A DNA stretch of 42,643 nt, from contig DYPU01000014.1 in assembly GCA_020719725.1 (NCBI GenBank), forward strand, positions 1 to 42,643, given 5' to 3'. The translations under genes were made by a program, and so were the position numbers. This document shows positions 25,427 to 33,323 of the stretch, one piece after another. Source of the stretch: Anaerolinea sp. Its GTDB lineage: Bacteria > Chloroflexota > Anaerolineae > Anaerolineales > Villigracilaceae. The notes beneath the pieces were generated by a model that saw nothing but the letters and a program-made list of their open reading frames with translations, was not told the DNA's origin and ran no database searches. Positions within the stretch are counted from its first letter, which is position 1; the number at the start of each line of letters is the position of its first letter.

Positions 25427-26089
25427 ATGCCAGAAAAAAACAACACATCCCAAGATTTTCCGGTTCTCGTTGCGCAAAACGGCCCGCTCGAAGGCAGCCG
25501 TTGGCCGCTGGAACATACCCTACTCTTAGGACGAGACCCAGGCTGTGAAATTGTCATCCCAGACCGTCAAGTTTCACGCTATCACGCCCGCCTGACGCCA
25601 GGGCCAAACGGCATTGTTCTCGAAGACCTGGGCAGCAAAAACGGCACCAGCCACAACAGCACCCTCATTCAATCTCCGGTTGTGCTGCAAGACGGCGACT
25701 TGATAAAAATCGCCGTTGCCCAAGAATTCATGTACCTTAGCTCAGATGCCACCATGCCCCTCGACTCCACCTCCAGCCGCAGCGAACGTCTGATGCTCGA
25801 TATGCGCTCGCGCCGCATCTGGGTACTTGGCACCCAAATGGACCCGCCCCTTTCAGCCTCACAATTTCACTTGCTCTGGAAACTATACGAAAACAATGGC
25901 AGCGTCGTCACCCGCCAGGAGCTCATCAGCGCCGTCTGGGGTGACGAACAATCTGCCGGAGTTAGCGACCAGGCTCTGGATGCCCTCATCCGCCGCCTGC
26001 GCGACCGTCTGGCCGAAATGGATCCGGGCCACGCTTACATCGTCACCGTGCGCGGCCACGGAATGCGACTAGACATCCCCCAGGAATAA
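25427..26089 (+). CDS. FHA domain fused to an OmpR-type winged helix
   Basis: This 220-residue, soluble, regulator-like protein has an FHA domain at about 12-105, with the phosphothreonine-binding residues GR (35-36), S50-x-x-H53 and KNG (71-73). A winged-helix DNA-binding domain follows at about 120-217 (LSASQFHLLWKLYENNG, then ALDALIRRLRDRL and VRGHGMRL), of the response-regulator C-terminal type. No receiver domain is present. It would be a transcription factor steered by Thr phosphorylation instead of Asp phosphorylation; the Ser/Thr kinase at 11.5 kb is a possible partner. No ribosome site is clear. The stop is 2 nt before the next gene. Confidence 0.85.
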   Translation: MPEKNNTSQDFPVLVAQNGPLEGSRWPLEHTLLLGRDPGCEIVIPDRQVSRYHARLTPGPNGIVLEDLGSKNGTSHNSTLIQSPVVLQDGDLIKIAVAQEFMYLSSDATMPLDSTSSRSERLMLDMRSRRIWVLGTQMDPPLSASQFHLLWKLYENNGSVVTRQELISAVWGDEQSAGVSDQALDALIRRLRDRLAEMDPGHAYIVTVRGHGMRLDIPQE

Positions 26090-26091
26090 GT

Positions 26092-26568
26092 ATGGATAGC
26101 GCACTTGCCGCAAAAATGGCCCACATCATCCACACCAGCCGTCAGGCTTCGCTGGGAACCATCCGCAATGGGTTCCCGTTTGTCTCCATGATCCTGGCTG
26201 CCCCCGCCTCCGATTTTTGCGCATTTTACATGCACATTAGCCAAATTGCCCAACATACCCAGGATATAAAAGCCAACCCACGGGTTAGCCTGATGTTTAT
26301 GGAAATCGACAATCAGTTAGCCGACCCACAGCAGCTTGGACGAATCTCCATCGCCGGGCAAGCCTTTGAGATGCACTCTGGCGACTCAGACTACCCTGAA
26401 GCGTGTTCCCTGTATTTAAAGCGTTATCCGGCCTCGGCGGCCTACTTCGCCTTTAGCGATTTCTACACCTACCGCATTGTGCCAGAAAAAGGCCGCTTTG
26501 TAGCTGGGTTTTCCAAAACAATCAACCTGACCCTGGCCGACCTGCGCCAGGCCAGCCAAACCCTCTAA
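26092..26568 (+). CDS. Pyridoxamine 5'-phosphate oxidase-like (split-barrel flavin) protein
   Basis: The N-terminal part of this 158-residue protein (about 5-110) shows the split-barrel pattern of the PNPOx/HugZ superfamily: ASLGTIRNGFPFVSMI, a SQIAQHTQDIKANPRVSLMF segment (read here as SQIAQHTQDIK then ANPRVSLMF), and a GRISIAGQA strand. Relatives bind FMN, F420 or heme. The C-terminal part, ending AGFSKTINLT, fits HugZ-like heme-degrading or heme-binding proteins, which have a similar FAK/FSKA-type end. Which cofactor it uses cannot be decided from the sequence. It lies 2 nt after the FHA regulator gene, so the two are very likely co-transcribed. A strong terminator follows. Confidence 0.75.
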   Translation: MDSALAAKMAHIIHTSRQASLGTIRNGFPFVSMILAAPASDFCAFYMHISQIAQHTQDIKANPRVSLMFMEIDNQLADPQQLGRISIAGQAFEMHSGDSDYPEACSLYLKRYPASAAYFAFSDFYTYRIVPEKGRFVAGFSKTINLTLADLRQASQTL

Positions 26569-26577
26569 AAATTCAAC

Positions 26578-26621
26578 AGTGCAACAAAAAAGACGCCCTT
26601 CGGCGTCTTTTTTGTTGCACT
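26578..26621. terminator. Bidirectional terminator with a 20-bp perfect stem
   Basis: Arms at 26578-26597 and 26602-26621 pair perfectly over 20 bp with a CTTC loop, six A on the left and six T on the right. It separates the convergent flavin-barrel (+) and CpXC (-) genes, starting 10 nt after one stop and 6 nt from the other. Confidence 0.85.
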
Positions 26622-26626
26622 AAAAG

Positions 26627-27988
26627 CTATTTGCTCATATTCTTTTTCATTTGATATTTCAAAACAACCCGATAAACAATTTCCAATCTTTTTAACAACT
26701 GTGCCGCTTCAGGGTTTTCAGGCTGCTGTTCCATTTGGCCCATCAACGAGCCAATCATGCCATTCAATTCATCAGTGACCTGATCATCATGCGCAATCAA
26801 CATCTTTTCCATACTGGCTTCATCGGGCGCATCCACCAACTCTTGCACCAATTCCAATTCGGGCGGCGCGCTAGACTGTTGTAACGCCATCACAAGCTGC
26901 TGAATTTTCTGCAAACGGGCCGCATCCTGTTTGGTAGTGGCTTCGCGCATCTTGGCCTCAAGCGCCTGGGCCATAATTTCATTATTGAACTGGTCTATGT
27001 TTTGAGCAACTGCCTGGGCAATATCTGGCGTAGCCAAAATTTGCTCAATAAACTCATCAGCAGTCTTCATTTGCGCTTCAAGCGCCTTATCCATCTGATT
27101 GGTAAACTCAAGCAATTTTTCGCGCAAATCATCAAGGCTGGTGCGCTCGGCAGGCGAGGCATTTTCCATTCGCTCAGTCAATATCTGGAAGAAAGAATAA
27201 TCCAAACCATTGCGCGTCAGGCTTACCAGCGCTTTTAAACGCGCTTCACTCGGCGCTTCGAGGAAAATCTCCAACAATTTCTCGCGGGTTAGGCCCTGCC
27301 CAATTTCTTGCAAAGTCTTCACCGCCGCTTCCAATTCGACAAACTGGCCTTTCAACTGGCGGCCATACTCAGAAGCATCCAGCAACTCAGCCTGCAAGGC
27401 ATTCATGGCCTGAGCAGCGCCCTGCTGTTGCCCCGATTGCACCGTAACGTCCATAAGACGGTTAAACATGGCAAAAAAGGCTTCATCAAGCAATTCGGCA
27501 TTTTCCTTAATGACCTCGGCGCGCACATCGGGCGTGGTGATTTGCAACAGGCGCTGAAGCAGGCTGATCCGCTTTTGCTGATCGTCGAGCATTTCTTTGG
27601 TAACACCATCACCTTCCAGAATTTTCTCCACCATGCTTTGATAGGTGAAAAAACTCTGCGGGCGCAACAAGTAACCTTTGCGTTTTTCAGCGGGCAGGCG
27701 ATTCATGACCTGAGTGATCAGCGGCCCAATCAGTTTTTCCTGTTCGTTGACCGGCAACCCCAATTCCGACGGGAAAAAGGTAAGCAGGAGTTCTTTTTCG
27801 TTATCATGGTAGACCACCGGAGTGGCAAGCGGGCCTTCAAAGCCACAAAATTGGCAGCGGGCATAGTTGGAAACACGCCCAAGCAGGCGCTGCTTGGCAG
27901 CAGGCTCGGCAGTAACATCGAAAAGCTGTTCGACCTGAGCCGGAATCATTTGACGGCAGCGGGGGCAGGAAATTTGAGTTTGAGGCAT
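26627..27988 (-). CDS. CpXC-domain protein with a long helical C-terminal region
   Basis: The N-terminus of this 453-residue protein is a CpXC zinc-ribbon domain (about 1-130), with the Cys pairs CPRC (8-11) and CQFC (45-48). Its function is unknown. The rest (about 135-453) is predicted all helical, rich in Gln, Glu, Leu and Ala, with long amphipathic stretches that suggest coiled coil. There is no signal peptide or membrane helix. CpXC proteins are frequent in Chloroflexota and Firmicutes and usually shorter; here the long tail is the unusual part. A weak GGAA lies about 12 nt before the ATG. The histidine kinase gene lies 84 nt upstream in the same direction. Confidence 0.75.
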   Translation of the reverse strand: MPQTQISCPRCRQMIPAQVEQLFDVTAEPAAKQRLLGRVSNYARCQFCGFEGPLATPVVYHDNEKELLLTFFPSELGLPVNEQEKLIGPLITQVMNRLPAEKRKGYLLRPQSFFTYQSMVEKILEGDGVTKEMLDDQQKRISLLQRLLQITTPDVRAEVIKENAELLDEAFFAMFNRLMDVTVQSGQQQGAAQAMNALQAELLDASEYGRQLKGQFVELEAAVKTLQEIGQGLTREKLLEIFLEAPSEARLKALVSLTRNGLDYSFFQILTERMENASPAERTSLDDLREKLLEFTNQMDKALEAQMKTADEFIEQILATPDIAQAVAQNIDQFNNEIMAQALEAKMREATTKQDAARLQKIQQLVMALQQSSAPPELELVQELVDAPDEASMEKMLIAHDDQVTDELNGMIGSLMGQMEQQPENPEAAQLLKRLEIVYRVVLKYQMKKNMSK

Positions 27989-28072
27989 TTTGATTAGTTC
28001 CGATTTCTGTAGGAGGTTGTTGGTGACACCGGAAAGCCTTTTCCGGCAAAAGAAAACTTATTGTACCACCCG

Positions 28073-29611
28073 TCAGCGCGGCAAAGAAAAGCAAATGCGC
28101 GCGCCCTTATGGGGGTGCGGGTCGGCCCAAATGCTGCCGCCATGCGCTTCGACAATGGCGCGCGCCAGGTACAGACCCAGCCCAGCGCCCTTTGTGTGCC
28201 GGACAGCCTGGTCGGCGCGGTAAAAACGATCAAAGATGTGCGGTAAATCTCTGGGGTCAATGCCTGCGCCCTGATCGCTGACCGAAAGGATAATCTGTTC
28301 GGGCAGGATTTCCCCGGTGATGCGGATTTCGCCCTCTGGAGCGTATTTGATGGCGTTTGAAATGAGGTTCGACAGGACCTGTTCGATGCGGGTTTCATCT
28401 GCCAGAATAACTGGAAAGGTTTGCGGGAAATCAACTGTCAGGGTGTGTTTTTTGGTTTGGGTTGTAAAGCGGACAGCGAGGCGTTGGGCCAGGGAGGCCA
28501 GCGCAACATCCGTTCGTTTAAGGGAGAGGCCTCCGGCCTGGAGCCGCGAAGCGTCCAGCAAATCTTCTATCATGCGGGTCAGCCGGTCGGCTTCATCTTC
28601 GATGACAGCCAGTGAGTCCTGAATGACGTGTTTATCCCAGCGGGCGTCATCGCGGCGCAAGGTGGATGCGTAGCCTTTGATCAGGGCGACGGGGGTCTTG
28701 AGTTCGTGGCTAACAATGGAGATGAAGGTGGCTTTGATTTCTTCGGCGGTACGAAAATGGGTGATGTCGCGCACGGTGACGATGATGTTACGCAGTTTTC
28801 CATCCGATGCCAATAAAGGCGCATAGGTAATGCCTACCGGCAGGGGGGAAGGCAGGTGACGGGTCAGGTCGCCTTCAACGTAGAGATGGGCGCTGGGTGT
28901 GAGCGGCCAGCCGTTGAGTTCGGCTTCTTCGAGCGGCAAGCCTTGCGGTTTACGCGCCCAGCGGATGATTTCGGCATGTTTCTTGCCGCGCACTTCGTCG
29001 TCGGTTTGGCCGATCATGCGTTCGAAGGCATCGTTGACGCGTTCGATGGTGCGGTCGGCATTGAGGATGAGAATGCCATCGGCTGCCGAGTCGATTAGGG
29101 CATCGAGACGCTGTTTTTCATAAGAAATTTGACCATAGAGTTGGGCATTGTAGACGGCAATGGCGGCCTGATCTGCAAAGGATTGCAAAAGCTGTTGGTC
29201 GTTATTGGAAAATAAATCGGGGTAGGAACGAAAGATGAAGATAACGCCAATGATGCGGCCATGTGCGCTGAGCGGCAGCCCGGTTCCATTGAGCAGGCCC
29301 ATGCTGGCGGTGTAGGTTAGCTCTTTGAGCATTCGGTTGAGTTCCTGCACATCCAGGTCGGCAGCGTGTTCTTCGGCCAGGAGTGGTTCGAGGTAGCGTA
29401 GAAATGCGGGCGGAATGCCGTGGGCGGTTGCCACGCGCCAGCCGTCGGCGGGCTGATCTCGCAGGGCTATCAAGCCCGATTGGCCTGCCAACATTTCAAT
29501 CGCAATTCGTAGAATGCGGGCCAAAAGTTTTTTCTGGTCCAATTCCTGGGTGAGTGCTCTGGCAATTTCAAGCAAATAGTCGCGTTGACGTACACGGAAG
29601 TCTGGGAGCAT
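28073..29611 (-). CDS. Cytoplasmic sensor histidine kinase (GAF-PAS-HisKA-HATPase)
   Basis: This is a sensor kinase of 512 residues from the ATG used here. A GAF domain covers about 10-160 and a PAS domain about 168-285. HisKA has the phospho-acceptor His302 in SIVSHELKTP. The ATPase domain ends the protein, with an N box (LISNAIKYAP), a G1 box (VSDQGAGIDP), an F box (FDRFYRAD) and a G2 box (KGAGLGLYLA). There are no membrane segments, so the signal is intracellular. The frame is open to a TTG at 29656, 15 codons upstream, and a TAAAAT box lies just before it; I prefer the ATG at 29611 because the conserved GAF region begins there. No response regulator gene is adjacent, so it is an orphan kinase. 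Confidence 0.88.
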   Translation of the reverse strand: MLPDFRVRQRDYLLEIARALTQELDQKKLLARILRIAIEMLAGQSGLIALRDQPADGWRVATAHGIPPAFLRYLEPLLAEEHAADLDVQELNRMLKELTYTASMGLLNGTGLPLSAHGRIIGVIFIFRSYPDLFSNNDQQLLQSFADQAAIAVYNAQLYGQISYEKQRLDALIDSAADGILILNADRTIERVNDAFERMIGQTDDEVRGKKHAEIIRWARKPQGLPLEEAELNGWPLTPSAHLYVEGDLTRHLPSPLPVGITYAPLLASDGKLRNIIVTVRDITHFRTAEEIKATFISIVSHELKTPVALIKGYASTLRRDDARWDKHVIQDSLAVIEDEADRLTRMIEDLLDASRLQAGGLSLKRTDVALASLAQRLAVRFTTQTKKHTLTVDFPQTFPVILADETRIEQVLSNLISNAIKYAPEGEIRITGEILPEQIILSVSDQGAGIDPRDLPHIFDRFYRADQAVRHTKGAGLGLYLARAIVEAHGGSIWADPHPHKGARICFSLPR

Positions 29612-29724
29612 GGCAAAAGTAGGGAGGAAGATGTAGGTTGAGGAGGTGCTGCGCAAAAAGCTGGCTGTATTTTATCATTTGACCTGGGCCAAAGTATTAG
29701 AGCGGTGTTGGAGGATGGTTAATG

Positions 29725-29756
29725 AAAAAAGACCTTGCGGCCAGGCGCAAGGTCTT
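29725..29756 (-). terminator. Terminator of the aminotransferase gene
   Basis: An 11-bp perfect stem (29729-29739 with 29746-29756) is followed on the minus strand by a run of T. It begins 15 nt after the aminotransferase stop codon. Confidence 0.8.
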
Positions 29757-29771
29757 CTGGGGTTCTGAGGG

Positions 29772-31097
29772 CTACATGCCCATTTCTTTTTCTGCGAGTT
29801 CAACGGCTTCTTCAAAAATCTTGAGGCCTTCTTCCATTTCGCTTTTAGAGATGGAAAGGGGCGGGGCAATGCGAATGACTGATTTGGCACAGCCCAATAA
29901 GAGCAGACCACGCTCGAAGGCCTTGTGAACCACAAGGTCTCGCAGTTTATCGGCGGGGTCTTTGGTTTGTTTATCGGCGACAAATTCGACACCGATCATC
30001 AAGCCGATGCCGCGCACCTGTCCAATGGAGGGGTGGCGCTCGGCCATTTCAGCCAGCGCATCCAGGGCATATTGCCCAACTTCGGCAGCGTTTTGCATGT
30101 AGCCGCGTTCCAGCAATTCGATGGTTTTGAGGGCCGCCGCGCAGGAAAGCGGATTGCCGCCGTAGGTGTTGCCGTGCGTGCCACGTCCCCATGTCATTAC
30201 TGAGCGCCGGGCAACGCAAGCGCCGAGCGGGACGCCGGAGGCGATTCCTTTGGCAGTGGTGAAAATATCGGGTTCTACGCCAAAATTCTCAATAGCCCAC
30301 CACTTGCCGGTGCGGCCCATACCCGATTGGACTTCATCTGCAATCAGTAAAATGCCATATTTATCGCACAATTGGCGCAGGGCGGGAAAGAAACCTTCCG
30401 GCGGGACGATGTAGCCACCCTCACCCTGAATTGGTTCCACCAAAATGCCAGCCACTTCTTCGGCGGGCACGATTTGGCGGAAAATTTGTTCTTCAATGTA
30501 GCGAACCACCGTCTGACCGTAATCTTCTCCAAACTGACGTTCCAAAATGGGCCGGTAGGGGTTCGGGAATGGAGCATGTAAGACGCCATTCATTAACGGG
30601 TAAAAACCGCGATGGTACAGCGCTTTGGAGGCCGTCATGGTGACAGCGCCCATGGTGCGGCCATGAAACCCGCCGGTAAAACCGATGAAATTGGTGCGCC
30701 TGGTTTGGTAGCGAGCCAGTTTAAGCGCGGTTTCAATCGATTCTGTGCCTGAGTTGGTCATAAACGTCACAGCCGCTTCTTGCATTGGGGCAATTTCGTC
30801 CAACTTTTCGCCCAATTCAACCATTTTGATGTGGTAAAAATCGGAGGAAATATGCAAAAACTTTTCGGCTTGTTCCTGAACCGCCTTCACGACTTCGGGA
30901 TGAGAATGGCCGGCGGCGTTCACCGCAATACCAGCCATAAAATCGAGAAAACGATTGCCATCCAAATCCCACAACCACGAACCTTTGCCATAATCCATTG
31001 CAAAGGGATAATCACGCGGGTAAGAGGGTGAAATCACTGCCGAATCTCGTTTCAGCAGTGCGCGGGCCTTCGGGCCGGGAAGCTTCATCGGTTCCAT
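29772..31097 (-). CDS. Class III aminotransferase (4-aminobutyrate/ornithine type)
   Basis: This 441-residue PLP enzyme of fold type I moves an omega-amino group to 2-oxoglutarate. The phosphate-binding NSGTES (115-120), the Asp254 of ADEVQSGMGRTG and the PLP lysine Lys283 in TTAKGIASG are all present, with GGFHGRT at 142-148. Among relatives it resembles GABA and acetylornithine/ornithine aminotransferases; the length (441) and the absence of arginine-pathway neighbours favour the GABA-like side, but this is not decisive. AAGGAG stands 4 nt before the first ATG. A second ATG three codons on is less well placed. It stands alone, with a terminator behind it. Confidence 0.85.
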   Translation of the reverse strand: MEPMKLPGPKARALLKRDSAVISPSYPRDYPFAMDYGKGSWLWDLDGNRFLDFMAGIAVNAAGHSHPEVVKAVQEQAEKFLHISSDFYHIKMVELGEKLDEIAPMQEAAVTFMTNSGTESIETALKLARYQTRRTNFIGFTGGFHGRTMGAVTMTASKALYHRGFYPLMNGVLHAPFPNPYRPILERQFGEDYGQTVVRYIEEQIFRQIVPAEEVAGILVEPIQGEGGYIVPPEGFFPALRQLCDKYGILLIADEVQSGMGRTGKWWAIENFGVEPDIFTTAKGIASGVPLGACVARRSVMTWGRGTHGNTYGGNPLSCAAALKTIELLERGYMQNAAEVGQYALDALAEMAERHPSIGQVRGIGLMIGVEFVADKQTKDPADKLRDLVVHKAFERGLLLLGCAKSVIRIAPPLSISKSEMEEGLKIFEEAVELAEKEMGM

Positions 31098-31145
31098 GGG
31101 TCTCCTTATTCAATTGAATAATCAACAAATTGGGTTTAGATAATA

Positions 31146-31198
31146 CCGCGCCTGGCAAGTAACTTTTTAAGTTCAAAAAAAATATTTACCAGGCGTGG
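31146..31198 (-). terminator. Large hairpin between the ROK kinase and aminotransferase genes
   Basis: A 10-bp stem with one G-T pair (31146-31155 with 31189-31198) encloses a run of eight T (minus strand) and an inner AACTT/AAGTT hairpin. It lies about 60 nt after the ROK stop. It may end ROK transcription, although the T-run is inside the loop instead of after the stem. Confidence 0.4.
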
Positions 31199-31258
31199 CG
31201 TAACTTCTCATCGTCGCTCTCCATGTCGCAAAATCAGCCTGGGAGAGACAGGCCCGTT

Positions 31259-32200
31259 TCAATGATCTGGCGCAGAAAGGACTGCCAGGGCCTGAGCGCC
31301 CAATAAACCAGCATCATCCCCCAGGGTAGCCTTGGCAAAGGTTAAGTTTTTCAGGTAAGTTGGGTCAAAAATATTTTCACGCAAGCTGGCATAAAGCGGA
31401 TCAAATAAGGCTGGGCCGCTATTGGAAGCGCCGCCACCAAAAATTACAACCGAAGGATCAAAAGCCGCCAAGAAATTGGCAAGCGCAATGCCCAGATACT
31501 TTCCGGCCCGCGCCAAAGTTTCAATCGCCAGTAAATCCCCCTGGGCAGCAGCATCCGAAACATCGCGCGAGGTGATGGTGGATAAGCTATCCATCAGCGA
31601 GGGCCGCCCGGCTTCGATCTGCTCGCGGGCATAACGCGCAATGGCCGTGCCTGAAGAAATGGCCTCGATATGGCCGTGTTTGCCGCAGCCACACAACGGG
31701 CCATCCGGCCAAACAGTGGTATGGCCCAACTCGGCTGCCAGGCCGTGATAGCCCTGCATCAACCGCCCACCAGAGACCACGCCGCCGCCAATGCCCGTGC
31801 TCAATGTCAGAAAAAGGACATCTTCGTGGCCCTGACCTGCGCCAAATTTCCACTCGCCCAGGCAGGCCAAATTGGCGTCATTATCCAGAAAAACGGGGAC
31901 ATGGAATCGGGCGAAAAGTTTCTCTGTTAATGGGAAGTTTTTCCATTCTTTGATATTTGGGGTGGCGATCACAATCCCCGTATGTGGATCAAGCGGCCCA
32001 GGCGAGGCCAACCCGATGGCATCTACCGTTTGGTCTTGTGGCCAAATGGAAGCGACCAGCGCCTCCAGGCGGTCGTACACGCCTGGAGCGTGAGCCTTGG
32101 TGGGGGTGCGCTCGGCGCGAAGCGGGGTGGTTGAACCACGTTCAAACAATGCAGCGCGGATTTGTGTTCCGCCAATGTCAACAGAAAGTATCAGTCCCAT
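31259..32200 (-). CDS. ROK-family sugar kinase (glucokinase-like)
   Basis: This 313-residue enzyme phosphorylates a hexose with ATP. The N-terminal phosphate loop is DIGGTQIR (8-15). The catalytic Asp108 lies in LDNDAN, followed by STGIGGGVVSGG. The zinc site has AAELGH (His160) and CGCGKHGHIE, in which the third usual Cys is His177. No N-terminal winged helix is present, so it is a kinase and not a ROK repressor. Glucose is the likeliest substrate; N-acetylmannosamine and other hexoses are possible. The gene has TATAAT 8 nt before the ATG and no ribosome site, so a leaderless transcript is likely. Confidence 0.9.
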   Translation of the reverse strand: MGLILSVDIGGTQIRAALFERGSTTPLRAERTPTKAHAPGVYDRLEALVASIWPQDQTVDAIGLASPGPLDPHTGIVIATPNIKEWKNFPLTEKLFARFHVPVFLDNDANLACLGEWKFGAGQGHEDVLFLTLSTGIGGGVVSGGRLMQGYHGLAAELGHTTVWPDGPLCGCGKHGHIEAISSGTAIARYAREQIEAGRPSLMDSLSTITSRDVSDAAAQGDLLAIETLARAGKYLGIALANFLAAFDPSVVIFGGGASNSGPALFDPLYASLRENIFDPTYLKNLTFAKATLGDDAGLLGAQALAVLSAPDH

Positions 32201-32208
32201 AAGAGTTA

Positions 32209-32214
32209 ATTATA
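32209..32214 (-). promoter_or_regulatory. -10 box 8 nt before the ROK kinase ATG
   Basis: A consensus TATAAT on the minus strand is separated from the ATG at 32200 by eight bases (TAACTCTT), with no room for a ribosome site. Confidence 0.55.
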
Positions 32215-32276
32215 TCGTAATGTGGCAGGCCTGAAATGTGACGAATGGCACGTCTGACGGCGCGAGGTTTCCATTT

Positions 32277-33047
32277 TTAGCGCTTTAGTAAACGCTTCCA
32301 ACTTTTTTCGATCAGCAAACCGGTGCGCCAAAAGGCTACTGCTGCCATGCCGTGCGCAAAAACGGCAAAAACGGGTGGCGTTTGACGGGTGTAATAAACC
32401 CAACATTCGCGGGTGGTTCCCCATCGTTCCAAAAAGTAGCCCAGCATGGAACCAGCCAAAAAAGTGAGCAGGGCCATGCGGTAATCTATCGGCGTGAGTA
32501 TCATAATAGCGCAAATAACAAGGGCGGCCAGGGTATAAGATTTTTGCAGGGTGGGTGCCACAAAAACCAGCATAAAGGCATAAAAGGCCAACATGGTGGG
32601 CCAGTAAATAGCCCGAAAGTTAGCATCGCGCCATTGGGCAGTCACCCAGCGCAAGGCGCGTGTGATTCGATCAATGCTCAGGCTGGCAATCGGCCATGCC
32701 GGAATAATCCACAAAGGTGGGCGCTCGGCAGTGTAATAGGTCCATAAATTGGTTTGGGTTCCCCAGCTTTCAATAACCAGGCCACCTCCCAGGCCAACCA
32801 GCAAAATCAACAGGTCTACTTTTAAGTTGGCATGGGACATGATGGTGAGTGACATAAAACCAAAAATACCAAGCAGCAGCCAGTCAATATACTCATACCA
32901 AGGATAGCCGCCTTCCATATAGCCAAAATATTCTTCCACCAGCGGCCACCAGATGTAAACAATCAGCAGGCAGGTTAGCAGGAAAACGCTCATCAGATAG
33001 TAGCTGTGACGGGTAATGCCGAGCCAGTTACGCAGGGTTTTTAGCAT
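32277..33047 (-). CDS. Membrane protein of two related halves, function unknown
   Basis: I do not recognise this 256-residue protein (from this start). It has about eight hydrophobic segments. Two stretches resemble each other: one has ESWGTQTNLWTYYT followed by ERPPLW, the other ERWGTTRECWVYYT followed by QTPPVF. Each comes after a glycine-rich helix and before another helix, so the protein looks like a doubled four-helix unit, with a conserved E-x-W-G-T, W-x-Y-Y-T and P-P per half. That could form a symmetrical site in the membrane. The frame is open 39 codons further upstream, but that part lies in an inverted repeat. TATAAT stands 7 nt before the ATG chosen here, which supports a leaderless start. 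Confidence 0.65.
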   Translation of the reverse strand: MLKTLRNWLGITRHSYYLMSVFLLTCLLIVYIWWPLVEEYFGYMEGGYPWYEYIDWLLLGIFGFMSLTIMSHANLKVDLLILLVGLGGGLVIESWGTQTNLWTYYTAERPPLWIIPAWPIASLSIDRITRALRWVTAQWRDANFRAIYWPTMLAFYAFMLVFVAPTLQKSYTLAALVICAIMILTPIDYRMALLTFLAGSMLGYFLERWGTTRECWVYYTRQTPPVFAVFAHGMAAVAFWRTGLLIEKSWKRLLKR

Positions 33048-33054
33048 GGCCGCG

Positions 33055-33060
33055 ATTATA
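33055..33060 (-). promoter_or_regulatory. -10 box 7 nt before the two-half membrane protein ATG
   Basis: TATAAT on the minus strand is followed by CGCGGCC and the ATG at 33047. No ribosome site fits in the gap. No strong -35 is seen. Confidence 0.5.
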
Positions 33061-33085
33061 CCTTGGTGATTACCCACAAGTTCAT

Positions 33086-33200
33086 TTGGACGCGGACGAG
33101 CACGGATTTTCGCGGAGAACCCCTGTTTTTTTGGGGTTAGAGCCCAAAAACAGGCTTTTCCCAAGTTCTTTCCGCGTTTTCAGCGGCGATCCGCGTCCAA
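33086..33200. repeat. Imperfect inverted-repeat element of about 115 bp
   Basis: TTGGACGCGGA at 33086-33096 pairs with TCCGCGTCCAA at 33190-33200. CGCGGA at 33111-33116 pairs with TCCGCG at 33171-33176, and CCTGTTTTT at 33122-33130 pairs with AAAAACAGG at 33146-33154. The whole can fold into one long hairpin. It has no open frame of its own and resembles a non-autonomous palindromic repeat. It lies upstream of the membrane protein promoter and downstream of the polyketide operon. Confidence 0.6.
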
Positions 33201-33323
33201 TTGGGTTCTTAAAAAGATATGGGTAATAGATAACTACAAAAGCCTTTTATGGCTGAGAATACGGAGATGCAAAAGTAAAACCCGCAAAATTCTCGCCTTT
33301 TCATGCACTATGCACAAGAAACC

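Noticed and set aside
32215-32276. Repeat-like stretch between the ROK and membrane protein genes
   Set aside because: Short complementary words (ACG, CGT, GTC) occur, but no stem of useful length could be traced and no second copy was found.
33048-33164. 39-codon extension of the two-half membrane protein
   Set aside because: It runs into the inverted repeat and is basic and unlike a membrane protein start. TATAAT lies just before the ATG at 33047.
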